From Pseudomonas viridiflava (lineage in GTDB: Bacteria; Pseudomonadota; Gammaproteobacteria; Pseudomonadales; Pseudomonadaceae), in assembly GCF_900580675.1 (NCBI RefSeq), contig NZ_UTBG01000080.1, forward strand, positions 1-45,858: DNA of 45,858 nt, given 5' to 3'. A program made the translations under genes and the position numbers. Positions 26,617 through 34,972 of this stretch are shown piece by piece. Under the pieces are notes generated by a model. That model had not been told where the DNA came from, ran no database searches, and saw only the letters and a list, made by a program, of their open reading frames with translations. Each line of letters begins with the position of its first letter. The stretch's first letter is position 1.

Positions 26617-26650
26617 GACGAGAGACCCAATAAGTCTCTCGTCCTTTTTT
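26617..26650 (+). terminator. Rho-independent terminator of the lipoprotein gene
   Basis: Perfect 10-bp stem GACGAGAGAC/GTCTCTCGTC (26617-26626 and 26634-26643), 7-base loop, then CTTTTTT. It lies 54 bases after the lipoprotein stop and before the transporter gene, so the pair is only partly co-transcribed. Confidence 0.93.
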
Positions 26651-26749
26651 ATGGGTCAATGATCGATCCCTGAAAACACCCGAACCGCGCCCTCAGAGCC
26701 CGTCGGGAATCTGCGAAACGCTGATGCAGTTATGACCATGGAGTGTCCT

Positions 26750-28432
26750 ATGCGCGCCTTGACGCCGTTGTTGTTGCTCACCCTCAGTGCTTACGCCCAC
26801 GCCGATACCCTACCCAGCTTTCTCAACAGCAACGACACCATCCGCAACCTGCCGGTGCCCAACCTGCCCGCCGACGCCTACCGGCCAGTGTCGCCGCAAA
26901 CCCAGCTGCCCACGCCGACAGCCACTGCGGCGCAGCCCTTGTTGATGGACACCAAAGTGACCATCACCAAGCTGCAGATCGACGGCGGCACGGTCTACCC
27001 GCTCAAGGACGTCGCGCAGGCTTTCGAACCGCTGATTGGCCATGAAACCAACCTGGCGCAATTGATCGAGGCCACGCGCGGCATCACCCGGCGCTATCAG
27101 GAAGATGGCTACCTGTTGTCCTATGCGTTCCTGCCCGAGCAACGCTTCGAAGGTGGCCTGGTGCACGTGGTGCTGGTCGAGGGTTATATCCGCGACTATG
27201 AACTGCAGGGGGACATCGGCTCGGTCTCGTCCTACATCGATAAACTCGCCGAGAAACTCAAGGCCGAGCGCCCGCTCACGCGCAAGACCTTCGAGCGCTA
27301 CACCACGCTGATGAGCGCTATCCCCGGCGTGACGGTGCAGGCCCAGGTGCCGCCGCCGGGCACCACGGATGGCGGCACCCACATGCAAATTTCGGCCAGC
27401 CGCAAACCCTTCACCACCAGCATGAGCCTGAACGAGGCCAGCCGTGGCGGCACGCAAGCGTTGCTGACGGCCACCAGCAATTCGTGGACCTCCATGGGCG
27501 AACAACTGAGCATCAGCGGCCTGTTCCCGCCCGGCGACGATAAAGAACATTACTACCGCGCGGCGTACAGCCAGTTCATCAATGCCGAAGGCACCCAACT
27601 CGCGCTGTCCGGCGAACGCTACCGCGCCGACCCGAGCACCAGCCTGCAACTGGGCGATGGTTTGGAACTCAAGCCGCACCAGGAAATCGACCGCTACTCC
27701 ATCGGCCTCAGCCATCCGCTGATCGCCTCGCCCAACGAGTCATTGAGCCTCGGCGCGCGCTATTACGCCGTGGACCAGACCACCCGCTATAAGCTGGAAG
27801 GCTTCCCGCAACGCCTGGAGATACAAACCGACCTTCGCGCCCTGGCATTCGAAGGCGACTGGCGCAAGGCCGACACCACCCAACTGCGCATCCTCAGCGC
27901 CGGTGTGTACCAGGGCATGAAAGGCATGGGCGCCAACACCCACACGGATTTTGGCGGCCTCAAGCCGGACCTGGATTTCTTCCGTGTGCGCCTGTCGGGC
28001 GTTCAGAGCAACAGGCTTTTCGATAACTGGCAGGGCGTGCTGTCCGGCGCGTTGTACTGGAGTGACGACACTCTGCCGGACAGTGAGCGCGCCACCTTCG
28101 GCGGGCAGAATTTCGGCCGTGGCTACCCCGATGACCAGGGCTCGGGCGACAAGGGTTGGGGCGCAGCGTACGAGGTCAACTACAGCTACAACCGCGCCGG
28201 CGAATGGGTGCGCATCCTGCAGCCCTATATTGTGTTCGACCGCGCCAAGACCTGGTTCAACGACTTGCCGGTCAAGGGCAACGACATGTCATCGGCGGCC
28301 GTGGGCCTGCGCTTTGGCGACGCCAAGTACTACAACATTGCGCTGGAAGCGGCAAAGCCGATGTCGGACGTGGCGCTGGATAACTTCAACCGCAAGCCGC
28401 GCTACTCATTGAGCTTCAGTTACCAGCTCTAA
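26750..28432 (+). CDS. TpsB-family outer-membrane transporter (ShlB/FhaC type)
   Basis: A 560-residue protein, the usual TpsB size. It has a signal peptide (cleavage after AYAHA) and a proline-rich stretch (about 35-60). Two POTRA-like domains follow: about 65-155, including DVAQAFEPLIGHETNLAQLI and RRYQEDGYLLSYAFLP, and about 156-215. The remainder is a 16-strand beta-barrel region. The loop-6 motif FGGQNFGRGYP, which plugs the barrel, is present. Such proteins export a TpsA partner from periplasm to the cell surface. The ATG at 26750 has GGAG six bases upstream; in-frame upstream ATGs lack one. The upstream lipoprotein is the only candidate cargo nearby. A truncated REP-like sequence follows the stop. 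Confidence 0.85.
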   Translation: MRALTPLLLLTLSAYAHADTLPSFLNSNDTIRNLPVPNLPADAYRPVSPQTQLPTPTATAAQPLLMDTKVTITKLQIDGGTVYPLKDVAQAFEPLIGHETNLAQLIEATRGITRRYQEDGYLLSYAFLPEQRFEGGLVHVVLVEGYIRDYELQGDIGSVSSYIDKLAEKLKAERPLTRKTFERYTTLMSAIPGVTVQAQVPPPGTTDGGTHMQISASRKPFTTSMSLNEASRGGTQALLTATSNSWTSMGEQLSISGLFPPGDDKEHYYRAAYSQFINAEGTQLALSGERYRADPSTSLQLGDGLELKPHQEIDRYSIGLSHPLIASPNESLSLGARYYAVDQTTRYKLEGFPQRLEIQTDLRALAFEGDWRKADTTQLRILSAGVYQGMKGMGANTHTDFGGLKPDLDFFRVRLSGVQSNRLFDNWQGVLSGALYWSDDTLPDSERATFGGQNFGRGYPDDQGSGDKGWGAAYEVNYSYNRAGEWVRILQPYIVFDRAKTWFNDLPVKGNDMSSAAVGLRFGDAKYYNIALEAAKPMSDVALDNFNRKPRYSLSFSYQL

Positions 28433-28455
28433 TCAGCGGCAGCTCCTACATTTGA
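28433..28455. repeat. Possible REP-element remnant
   Basis: The minus strand reads CAAATGTAGGAGCTGCCGCT, the start of a common Pseudomonas REP sequence, but the other half and any inverted partner are missing. It follows the TpsB stop directly. Confidence 0.35.
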
Positions 28456-28468
28456 TCATTGGCGGTCT

Positions 28469-28870
28469 TTAGGGAAGGGATTTGCCGAGGGGGAAAAGAT
28501 TGTTCAAGGTATCGATCAACCGCACCAGGTAGATTGGCTTGCGAAACAAGTCCAGCACCTGCAGGCGCAGCATGTCGCTGACGTCATCCATCTCGGCATG
28601 GCCGGACATCACAATCACCGGCAGGTGTGAACGTGAGGTGTGTTCGCGCAGGCGCTTGATCAAGGAAATGCCACTTTCCTCGGGCATGCGCAGGTCGGTG
28701 ATAACCAGGGCGATATCGGGGTGAAGTGTCAATTCTTGGAGGGCGAAGGTGACGGAGTTGGCGGTAAAACAAACAAATCCCTCATTTCCGAGGGATTCGG
28801 CGAGTTCGATAAGCGCATCCTCTTCATCGTCCACCAAAAGTATTTGCTGGCGTGAGGAAGATGTGCTCAT
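28469..28870 (-). CDS. Receiver-only response regulator
   Basis: A 133-residue single receiver domain. It has the acidic pocket DDEED (about 14-18), the phosphorylated Asp59 in ITDLRMP, a Ser at the conserved switch position (VIVMSGHAE), and Lys111 in LFRKPIY. No output domain. The ATG at 28870 is preferred over an in-frame start at 28900 because it gives a normal receiver N-terminus. It lies 49 bp downstream of flp on the same strand, so it may be on the flp transcript. It could be a phosphate sink or relay for PprA, or act on the pilus directly. I do not recall this gene beside flp in P. aeruginosa. Confidence 0.85.
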   Translation of the reverse strand: MSTSSSRQQILLVDDEEDALIELAESLGNEGFVCFTANSVTFALQELTLHPDIALVITDLRMPEESGISLIKRLREHTSRSHLPVIVMSGHAEMDDVSDMLRLQVLDLFRKPIYLVRLIDTLNNLFPLGKSLP

Positions 28871-28919
28871 GGCAGTACCTGCTAGAAGGGAAATGTGCAA
28901 TCGCTAGCGCAACTAAACG

Positions 28920-29117
28920 TCAGGTCCCCGTTGGCATTTTATTGGACATGTTAGTGAAGATAGTACTTATTTTGGTGCCAAGCCCCGTGCCGGCACCGAC
29001 AATAACCAGCGCTACCAGCGCGACGATAATGGCGTACTCGATCCCTGAAGCACCGTCTTTGCGCTTGAAGAAAAGTTGCGTGTGAACATACAGCTTCAAC
29101 ATCAGGTCAAGGAACAT
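28920..29117 (-). CDS. flp: Flp-type major pilin
   Basis: A 65-residue type IVb prepilin. A 22-residue leader ends RKDG, and cleavage by the prepilin peptidase FppA would leave a 43-residue pilin beginning ASGIEYAIIVALVALVIV. The mature pilin has Glu at +5 and Tyr at +6, the Flp signature, and a single hydrophobic assembly helix. Start ATG at 29117 follows GGGAG. It is divergent from the Tad operon across a 334-bp control region, as in P. aeruginosa, where PprB activates flp. It would polymerise into the surface Flp pilus used for adhesion and biofilm formation. Confidence 0.93.
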   Translation of the reverse strand: MFLDLMLKLYVHTQLFFKRKDGASGIEYAIIVALVALVIVGAGTGLGTKISTIFTNMSNKMPTGT

Positions 29118-29451
29118 AAGACTACTCCCTAAGAACACCACTGAAAGCCGGAAAGGCTCTAGCACCCAATCATCGCGGCGTGCCACTAGAGCATCGTTAA
29201 CAAACCCCAGCCTCACAACTGTAATAACGGATTAATCACAAAGTATTAGTCAGATCGTTGGCGTCCCAAAGGCGCGGTACTAAAAGGCAACTTTTAAAGT
29301 TCAGGTAAATTTTTCGTCAGTTAATGGCATTTCGTCCTAGCTGAGCTACCTTCAAATAGCCAAATCGTTAGATGTTCATCACAGCCAGGTTGCGAATTAG
29401 CACGTTTGGATTAACGCGCAAGTGCAGTGCAACGGGAAAGGGAGAGCCGTC
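29118..29451. promoter_or_regulatory. Divergent control region of flp and the rcp-tad operon
   Basis: A 334-bp gap with no plausible gene, AT-rich in the right half. AGTATTAGTC (29242-29251, minus strand GACTAATACT) lies about 125 bp upstream of flp and recurs upstream of pprB. A near copy ATTAATC sits 14 bp away (29231-29237). These are candidate PprB sites. The rcpC ribosome site is GGGAGAG. No clear sigma-54 signature was found. Confidence 0.55.
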
Positions 29452-30384
29452 ATGAACAGTCGTATCAGCATGGTCCTGGCCGGCGTGCTGCTTATCGGGG
29501 CAATCATCGCGGGTTACTGGGGGCTGGTATTGAGTCGCCAACCTGAACCTGTAGCAGCAGCTGTCGTTTCTGTCGCCGCTCCCGTCACTTCCGCCGAAGA
29601 TCAAAACCGTCAACCCGTGGTCGTCCTGGTGCATGACGTCGCCGCCTTCGCGCCGCTGACGGCCGCTGACCTGGCGATTGAAAAACTGCGCACCGCCCCT
29701 GCCGGCAGCCTGACCCAGCTCGACCAGGCGATCGGGCGCATGCCCCAGCGCACGCTGGCCGCCGGTACCTGGCTGACCGAAGAAAGCTTCACCGCCGGAG
29801 GCCCGCTCGCCCGCATGATCCGCCCCAACGAGCGAGCGCTGGCGGTGGCCGTGGATGAGGTGATCGGCGCGGCCGGCCAACTGACCCCGGGCGACTACGT
29901 GGATGTGCTGCTGTTCCTGCGCCAGGACGCAGGTAATGCCGAACAGTCGGCGCAGATCGTGCTGCCGGCCATGCGCCTGCTCAGCGTCGGCGACCAACTG
30001 GGCCTGGCCAACGATGGCAAGCCCGCCATGCCGCCGCCGGTCACGGCCGAAGAGCGCGCCCAGGCAGCCCAGCGCCGGGCCGCCGCACGCACCGTGGTAC
30101 TGGCCGTGCCCGAACCGTTATTGAGCCGCATGATGCTCGCGGTCCAGGCCGGCGTCATCCGCCTGGCCGTACGCAGCGCCGACGAGCAACTGCTGAGCCG
30201 CTATTGGGCCGGTGAAAGCGATGCACCGGACAAACTCGAAAGCGCCAACCGCGACCTCTACCAATTTACTCAACTGGCCCTGACCGGCCCCCCGAAACGG
30301 GTGGCGGTGACCAGCGGTGCGCCTGGCATACGCCGTGGCATAGAAGTGATTCGCGGTGCCCAAGCGGCCCCACAAACTCCGTGA
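29452..30384 (+). CDS. rcpC: Tad pilus assembly protein RcpC (CpaB)
   Basis: A 310-residue CpaB/RcpC family protein. It has an N-terminal membrane anchor (SMVLAGVLLIGAIIAGYWGL) and a SAF-like domain (about 50-115) that includes APLTAADLAIEKL. A longer periplasmic domain follows (AGQLTPGDYVDVLLFLRQ) and then a C-terminal domain. RcpC helps stabilise and glycosylate or assemble the secretin complex. Start ATG at 29452 follows GGAGAG. It is first in the operon, with rcpA 19 bp downstream. The family call is firm; its exact biochemical role is unclear in any species. Confidence 0.9.
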   Translation: MNSRISMVLAGVLLIGAIIAGYWGLVLSRQPEPVAAAVVSVAAPVTSAEDQNRQPVVVLVHDVAAFAPLTAADLAIEKLRTAPAGSLTQLDQAIGRMPQRTLAAGTWLTEESFTAGGPLARMIRPNERALAVAVDEVIGAAGQLTPGDYVDVLLFLRQDAGNAEQSAQIVLPAMRLLSVGDQLGLANDGKPAMPPPVTAEERAQAAQRRAAARTVVLAVPEPLLSRMMLAVQAGVIRLAVRSADEQLLSRYWAGESDAPDKLESANRDLYQFTQLALTGPPKRVAVTSGAPGIRRGIEVIRGAQAAPQTP

Positions 30385-30403
30385 TCGAGCAAGGATGCCT
30401 TGA

Positions 30404-31621
30404 ATGAGCCATCGCTACGTCCCCCTGTTCACGCAAATGGCCTGGGCCCTGATGCTCTCGAGCCTGCCGGTCGGCCTGGCATTCGCCGCGCCCGGCAATT
30501 GCAGCGCGCTGGGCCAGTTGCCTGCCGTGGTCGAGGTGGGCGAAGGCCTGCAACAAGCGCTGCAATCGCCGGTGCCGATAACCCGGCTGGCCATCGGTGA
30601 TCCGAAAATCGCCGATGTGCGGGTCAACGGCGACCGCAGCTTCCTGCTCACCGGCGTCGGCACCGGCGCTACCAGCCTGATGGTCTGGACCGATTGCTCG
30701 GCCACCCCGCGCCAGAGCATGGTGTTCGTCAAAGGCAAGGCCACCTCGGCGTTGACCAGCCTGTCGTTGTCGCCTTCGGAGGACCCGACCTTGCCCAGCC
30801 AGGTGCAGACCGATATCCGTTTTGTCGAAGTCAGCCGCACCAAGCTCAAGGAAGCCAGCACCAACTTCCTCGGTGTGGGCACCAACTTTTTCCTCGGCAG
30901 CCCAAATCTTCTGTCGCCGTCGGAAGGCGTATTCAAGCTGCCGGTGAGCACCGACAGCTTCAACGTCGGCTTTGGCGGGGGCCGGGTCAAAGCGATGATC
31001 AACGCCCTTGAGCGCAGCGGCTTTGCCTACACCCTGGCACGCCCCAGCCTGGTCGCCCTGAGCGGCCAGAGCGCGACGTTCCTGGCCGGCGGTGAAGTAC
31101 CGATCCCGGTGCCCAGCGCGGGCAGCGACACCATCTCCATCGAGTACAAGGAGTTCGGCATTCGCCTGACCCTGACCCCTACCGTAATCGACCGTAACCG
31201 CATCACGCTGAAGGTCGCACCAGAGGTCAGCGAGCTGGACTACAGCAACGCGGTGGTGATCCAGGGCATTCAGGTACCGGCCCTGACCGTACGCCGTACC
31301 GACACCAGCGTGTCGCTGGCCGATGGCGAAAGTTTCGTGATCAGCGGCCTGATCAGCACCAATAACCGCTCCACCATCAGCAAGTTTCCAGGGCTGGGCG
31401 ACATCCCGATCCTGGGTGCGTTTTTCCGCGATTCCAACATCAGCCGCGAAGAAAAAGAACTGTTGATGATCGTCACGCCGCATCTGGTCCAGCCACTGGC
31501 TGCCAATGCACAACTGCCTTCCCTGCCCGGCGAAAAACTACGCAACTACGACCCGAACTGGTATCGGCTGTTCTTCCTGGAAAACGGTAATTTCGACCGT
31601 CACAGTGGACTTTCCCAATGA
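30404..31621 (+). CDS. rcpA: Tad secretin RcpA (CpaC)
   Basis: A 405-residue outer-membrane secretin with a signal peptide (cleavage near AFAA). A BON/N0-like domain (about 40-110) carries GDPKIADVRVNGDRSFLLTG. The secretin core (about 130-385) includes VALSGQSATFLAGGEVPIPV and PGLGDIPILGAFFR. The last motif is the conserved gate and lip region. It forms the channel through which the Flp pilus passes. It overlaps tadZ by four bases (ATGA), so translation is coupled. Confidence 0.92.
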   Translation: MSHRYVPLFTQMAWALMLSSLPVGLAFAAPGNCSALGQLPAVVEVGEGLQQALQSPVPITRLAIGDPKIADVRVNGDRSFLLTGVGTGATSLMVWTDCSATPRQSMVFVKGKATSALTSLSLSPSEDPTLPSQVQTDIRFVEVSRTKLKEASTNFLGVGTNFFLGSPNLLSPSEGVFKLPVSTDSFNVGFGGGRVKAMINALERSGFAYTLARPSLVALSGQSATFLAGGEVPIPVPSAGSDTISIEYKEFGIRLTLTPTVIDRNRITLKVAPEVSELDYSNAVVIQGIQVPALTVRRTDTSVSLADGESFVISGLISTNNRSTISKFPGLGDIPILGAFFRDSNISREEKELLMIVTPHLVQPLAANAQLPSLPGEKLRNYDPNWYRLFFLENGNFDRHSGLSQ

Positions 31622-32811
31622 GCGATAGCCTGAGCCAGACCTTCCTCGCCATCACCCGCAACACCACTGATCTGGAGTGGCTGCAGGGCGCGCTGGCGCC
31701 CCTTGGGCAAGTCGTGAGCGCCGGCACCGGCAGCCTCGACGAGCTGCTGGCACTGGTCGACGTGACCTTCGCCAACCTGGTGTTCGTGGGCCTGGACCGT
31801 GACAATGTGGTGGCCCAGAGCGCATTGATCGAAGGCGCCCTGGAAGCCAAACCGATGCTCGCCGTGGTTGCCCTGGGCGATGGCATGGACAACCAGCTTG
31901 TCCTGAATGCAATGCGTGCCGGCGCCCGTGACTTCGTCGCCTACGGCTCGCGCTCCAGCGAGGTGGCGGGGTTGGTACGCCGCCTGAGCAAGCGCCTGCC
32001 CACCGTCGCACCGAACGCCCACCTCGGCGGCCTGACCGTGTTGTTCGGCACCCAAAGCAACGCCGATGGGGCCATGCTGGCGACCCACCTGGCGCTGGTC
32101 GTGCAAAAAAGCGGGCAGCAAACCCTATTGCTGGACCTGGGCCTGCCACGCAGCGACAGCCTGGCCCTGCTTGGCCTGGAGAGCACGTTCAACTTCGGCG
32201 ATGCATTGCGCCACTTGCGCCGTCTCGACACCACGTTGATCAACAGCGCCTTCACCACAGCCCTGGAGGGGCTGCGCATCCTCGCGTACGCCACCGGTGA
32301 CGAACCACTCAAACTCACCAGCGCCGCCGAGCTTTACATGCTGCTCAGTGCGCTGCGCCAACACTTCCAGCACATCGTCGTTAACATTACCGGGCAACCC
32401 GATAGCGAAGCGCTGCGCACTTTTGTCAGCCACTGCGACAAGCTGCTGTGGTGCACCGACCAGAACGTACTGGACTATCGCCGCAACCTCGCGGTGATCA
32501 ATCGCTGGCGCGACAAAGGCATGAAGCTTGATCACGCCAAGCTGGTGGTCGATCGCTACATCAAGTCCTGCGCGCCGGACATCGAAGCCCTGGAAAAAAG
32601 CTTCGGCCTGGAATGCATCGCCGTGCTGCCCCTGAGCGCCGAACTGCGCCTGAACGTGAAAAATCAGGGCCAGACCCTGTTTGCCCTGGCCCCACGTGAA
32701 CCCTTGACCCAAGCCGTGCGCACCTTGGGCGAGCGCCTGGCGAAACGCTCGGAGGGCCTGGCAAAACCGTCAATGCGCTGGTTTGAGCGCATCCTGGGGG
32801 CGGGACGATGA
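31618..32811 (+). CDS. tadZ: Tad localisation factor TadZ (CpaE), degenerate P-loop
   Basis: A 397-residue protein with an N-terminal receiver-like domain (about 1-125) and a C-terminal ParA/MinD-like ATPase fold (about 135-370). In the P-loop position it reads FGTQSNADGAMLA, without the Walker-A lysines of KGGxGK(T/S), although DLGLP follows where Walker B is expected. The receiver-like half lacks an obvious phosphoacceptor Asp in the usual DxR motif. TadZ places the Tad machine at a pole or site in the cell. If the P-loop is inactive, it would act as a scaffold rather than an ATP switch. It overlaps tadA by four bases. Confidence 0.86.
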   Translation: MSDSLSQTFLAITRNTTDLEWLQGALAPLGQVVSAGTGSLDELLALVDVTFANLVFVGLDRDNVVAQSALIEGALEAKPMLAVVALGDGMDNQLVLNAMRAGARDFVAYGSRSSEVAGLVRRLSKRLPTVAPNAHLGGLTVLFGTQSNADGAMLATHLALVVQKSGQQTLLLDLGLPRSDSLALLGLESTFNFGDALRHLRRLDTTLINSAFTTALEGLRILAYATGDEPLKLTSAAELYMLLSALRQHFQHIVVNITGQPDSEALRTFVSHCDKLLWCTDQNVLDYRRNLAVINRWRDKGMKLDHAKLVVDRYIKSCAPDIEALEKSFGLECIAVLPLSAELRLNVKNQGQTLFALAPREPLTQAVRTLGERLAKRSEGLAKPSMRWFERILGAGR

Positions 32812-34079
32812 GCGGCGAAAAACTCTTCGGTGGCCCGGCGCGCAACGTCGGCGGCAACAGCGATCACGACGGCCTGAAACTGGTGCTGCACCGCTACATC
32901 ATCGACGCCATCGAGGAGTCGGGCAAGAACTTGCTCGAAGGCACGCGCCAGTCCCTCGCGCAGTTTGTGATCGACAAAGTTTCCGAATACATCACGCGCA
33001 TGCGCCTGGCGATCTCGCGCTATGAAATGGAGCGCCTGGCCGAAGAGATCGTCGACGAACTCACCGGTTTCGGCCCGCTGGAAGTGCTGCTGCGCGACCC
33101 GTCGGTGACGGAAATTCTGGTCAACGGCCCGCACCGGGTGTTCATCGAACGCGACGGCCTGCTGCACCAGAGTGACTTGCGTTTTATCGACGACCACCAC
33201 GTAGAGCGCGTGATGCAACGCATCCTCGCGCCGCTGGGCCGGCGCCTGGACGAGTCTTCGCCGATGGTGGACGCGCGCCTGCCAGACGGTAGCCGGGTCA
33301 ACGCGATTATCCCGCCGATTGCCCTGGACGGGCCGTGTCTGTCGATCCGGAAATTCCGCAAGGACATGCTCAAAAGCAGCGACCTGGTGGCCATGCAAAC
33401 CATCGACCAGAGCATTTTCGAGTTCTTCCAGGAAGCCGTCGGCAAGCGCTGCAACATCCTGATCAGCGGCGGCACCGGCACCGGCAAGACCACCCTGCTG
33501 AATATCCTCAGCCAGTTGATCAACCCCCACGAACGCCTGGTGACCATCGAAGACGTCGCCGAACTGCAGTTGGGCCACCCGCATGTGGTGCGCCTGGAAA
33601 CCCGCCCGCCCAACGCCGAAGGCCACGGCGAGGTGAGGTCCAGTGACTTGATCCGCAACGCCCTGCGGATGCGCCCGGACCGCATCATCCTCGGCGAAAT
33701 ACGCGGCGTGGAAGTGCTCGACGTGATGACCGCAATGAACACCGGCCACGACGGCTCCATGAGCACCGTTCACGCCAACAATGCCCAGGACGCCTTGCTG
33801 CGCCTGGAAACCCTGGTGGGCTTGACCGGCCGTGTGATCGCCGAAAAAACCTTGCGCCAGATGATCTGCGCTGCGCTGGACGTGATTATCCAACTGACGC
33901 GCATGCCCGATGGCCGCCGCTGTGTGAGCGAAGTGGTGGAAGTGGTGGGCGTGCGCGATGACGTGTATGTCACCAACACCCTGTTCCGGCTGGACCGGCG
34001 CACGGGCTTCGGTTTCCTGCGCGAAGCGCTCAACCCCGCCGGCGATAAGCTGCGCCGCGAATCGGCCTTGCCGTTATAG
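32808..34079 (+). CDS. tadA: Tad secretion ATPase TadA (CpaF)
   Basis: A 423-residue type II/IV secretion ATPase. It has an N-terminal helical region, SVTEILVNGPHRVFIERDG (about 103-121), and Walker A GGTGTGKTTLLN with Lys227. The Asp box, Walker-B-type RPDRIILGEIRG and the His box GHDGSMSTVHANN follow. It forms the cytoplasmic hexamer that drives pilus assembly (and often retraction). It overlaps tadZ by four bases and ends 10 bp before tadB. No unusual features. Confidence 0.95.
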   Translation: MSGEKLFGGPARNVGGNSDHDGLKLVLHRYIIDAIEESGKNLLEGTRQSLAQFVIDKVSEYITRMRLAISRYEMERLAEEIVDELTGFGPLEVLLRDPSVTEILVNGPHRVFIERDGLLHQSDLRFIDDHHVERVMQRILAPLGRRLDESSPMVDARLPDGSRVNAIIPPIALDGPCLSIRKFRKDMLKSSDLVAMQTIDQSIFEFFQEAVGKRCNILISGGTGTGKTTLLNILSQLINPHERLVTIEDVAELQLGHPHVVRLETRPPNAEGHGEVRSSDLIRNALRMRPDRIILGEIRGVEVLDVMTAMNTGHDGSMSTVHANNAQDALLRLETLVGLTGRVIAEKTLRQMICAALDVIIQLTRMPDGRRCVSEVVEVVGVRDDVYVTNTLFRLDRRTGFGFLREALNPAGDKLRRESALPL

Positions 34080-34089
34080 GGAGCGCCTG

Positions 34090-34971
34090 ATGACTGGACC
34101 CTTGTTGCTGCTGATTTGCCTGCTGATGATCGGCCTGTCGTTCTGGCTGTTTCACAATGGCGTGCGCAAGGCCCAGACCGACCGCGTGCTGGAGCGCCTC
34201 GGCGACGGTCAGCCCGAAGCCCAGGAACAGCACACGCAATGGACCGGCCTCGAGCGCATGTTTTTACGCGCCGGGCTCGGCAAACCCACAGACAGCCTGG
34301 GCCTGTGGCTGAGTGGTTGGGTGGTCGGCGCGCTGCTGGGCTTTGTGATTGCCGACGGGGTGGGCCTGCTGGTGATGGTCGTGGGCCCTCCTTTGCTAAT
34401 GCGCCTTTACATCTCATGGCGCTATCAGAAACGCGTGCAGCGTATGGTCGAACAACTGCCGCAGTTGCTGGACCACAGCGTGCGCAGCCTCAAATCCGGC
34501 AGAACCCTGGCCGACGCCGTACTGGGCGGGATCGAAAGTGTCGAAAACCCGCTCAAGGACGCCATGGGCCGCGTGCAACGCAACGTGCGCATGGGCGTCA
34601 GCCTGCCGGAGTCGGTCAGTGACTTTGCCGAATTCTACGAACAGGATGAATTTCGCCTGTTCGCCCTGGGCCTCAAGGTCAACCATCGCTACGGCGGCAA
34701 CGCCAGCGAATTGCTGGAAAACCTGATCAAGATGATCCGCGAGCGGGAACAGGGCGCCCGTCAACTCAGGGCCATGACCGGCGAAACGCGCATGACCGCG
34801 TATGTGCTGGGTGGGCTGCCGATCCTGATGGTGGGCTATTTCATCATGGTCAACCCTGGCTACCTGATGACCATGTGGAACGACGACACCGGGCGTACCC
34901 TGTTGCTGGTGGCACTGGCCATGGACCTGACCGGCACCTTTGCCATGTGGCGCATGCTGAGGAGCGTCTGA
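34090..34971 (+). CDS. tadB: Tad inner-membrane platform protein TadB
   Basis: A 293-residue GspF-like membrane protein. It has an N-terminal helix, a pair of helices at about 75-115, a cytoplasmic type-II-secretion-F domain (about 130-255, including QLPQLLDHSVRSLKSGRTLA), and two C-terminal helices. With TadC it forms the inner-membrane platform acted on by TadA. The ATG at 34090 follows AGGGAG; a longer upstream frame is inside tadA. Its stop is separated from tadC by one base. Confidence 0.93.
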   Translation: MTGPLLLLICLLMIGLSFWLFHNGVRKAQTDRVLERLGDGQPEAQEQHTQWTGLERMFLRAGLGKPTDSLGLWLSGWVVGALLGFVIADGVGLLVMVVGPPLLMRLYISWRYQKRVQRMVEQLPQLLDHSVRSLKSGRTLADAVLGGIESVENPLKDAMGRVQRNVRMGVSLPESVSDFAEFYEQDEFRLFALGLKVNHRYGGNASELLENLIKMIREREQGARQLRAMTGETRMTAYVLGGLPILMVGYFIMVNPGYLMTMWNDDTGRTLLLVALAMDLTGTFAMWRMLRSV

Positions 34972-34972
34972 G

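Noticed and set aside
29300..29440. Possible sigma-54 promoter before rcpC
   Set aside because: A TGGCA-like box is present but the required TTGC element at the right spacing is not.
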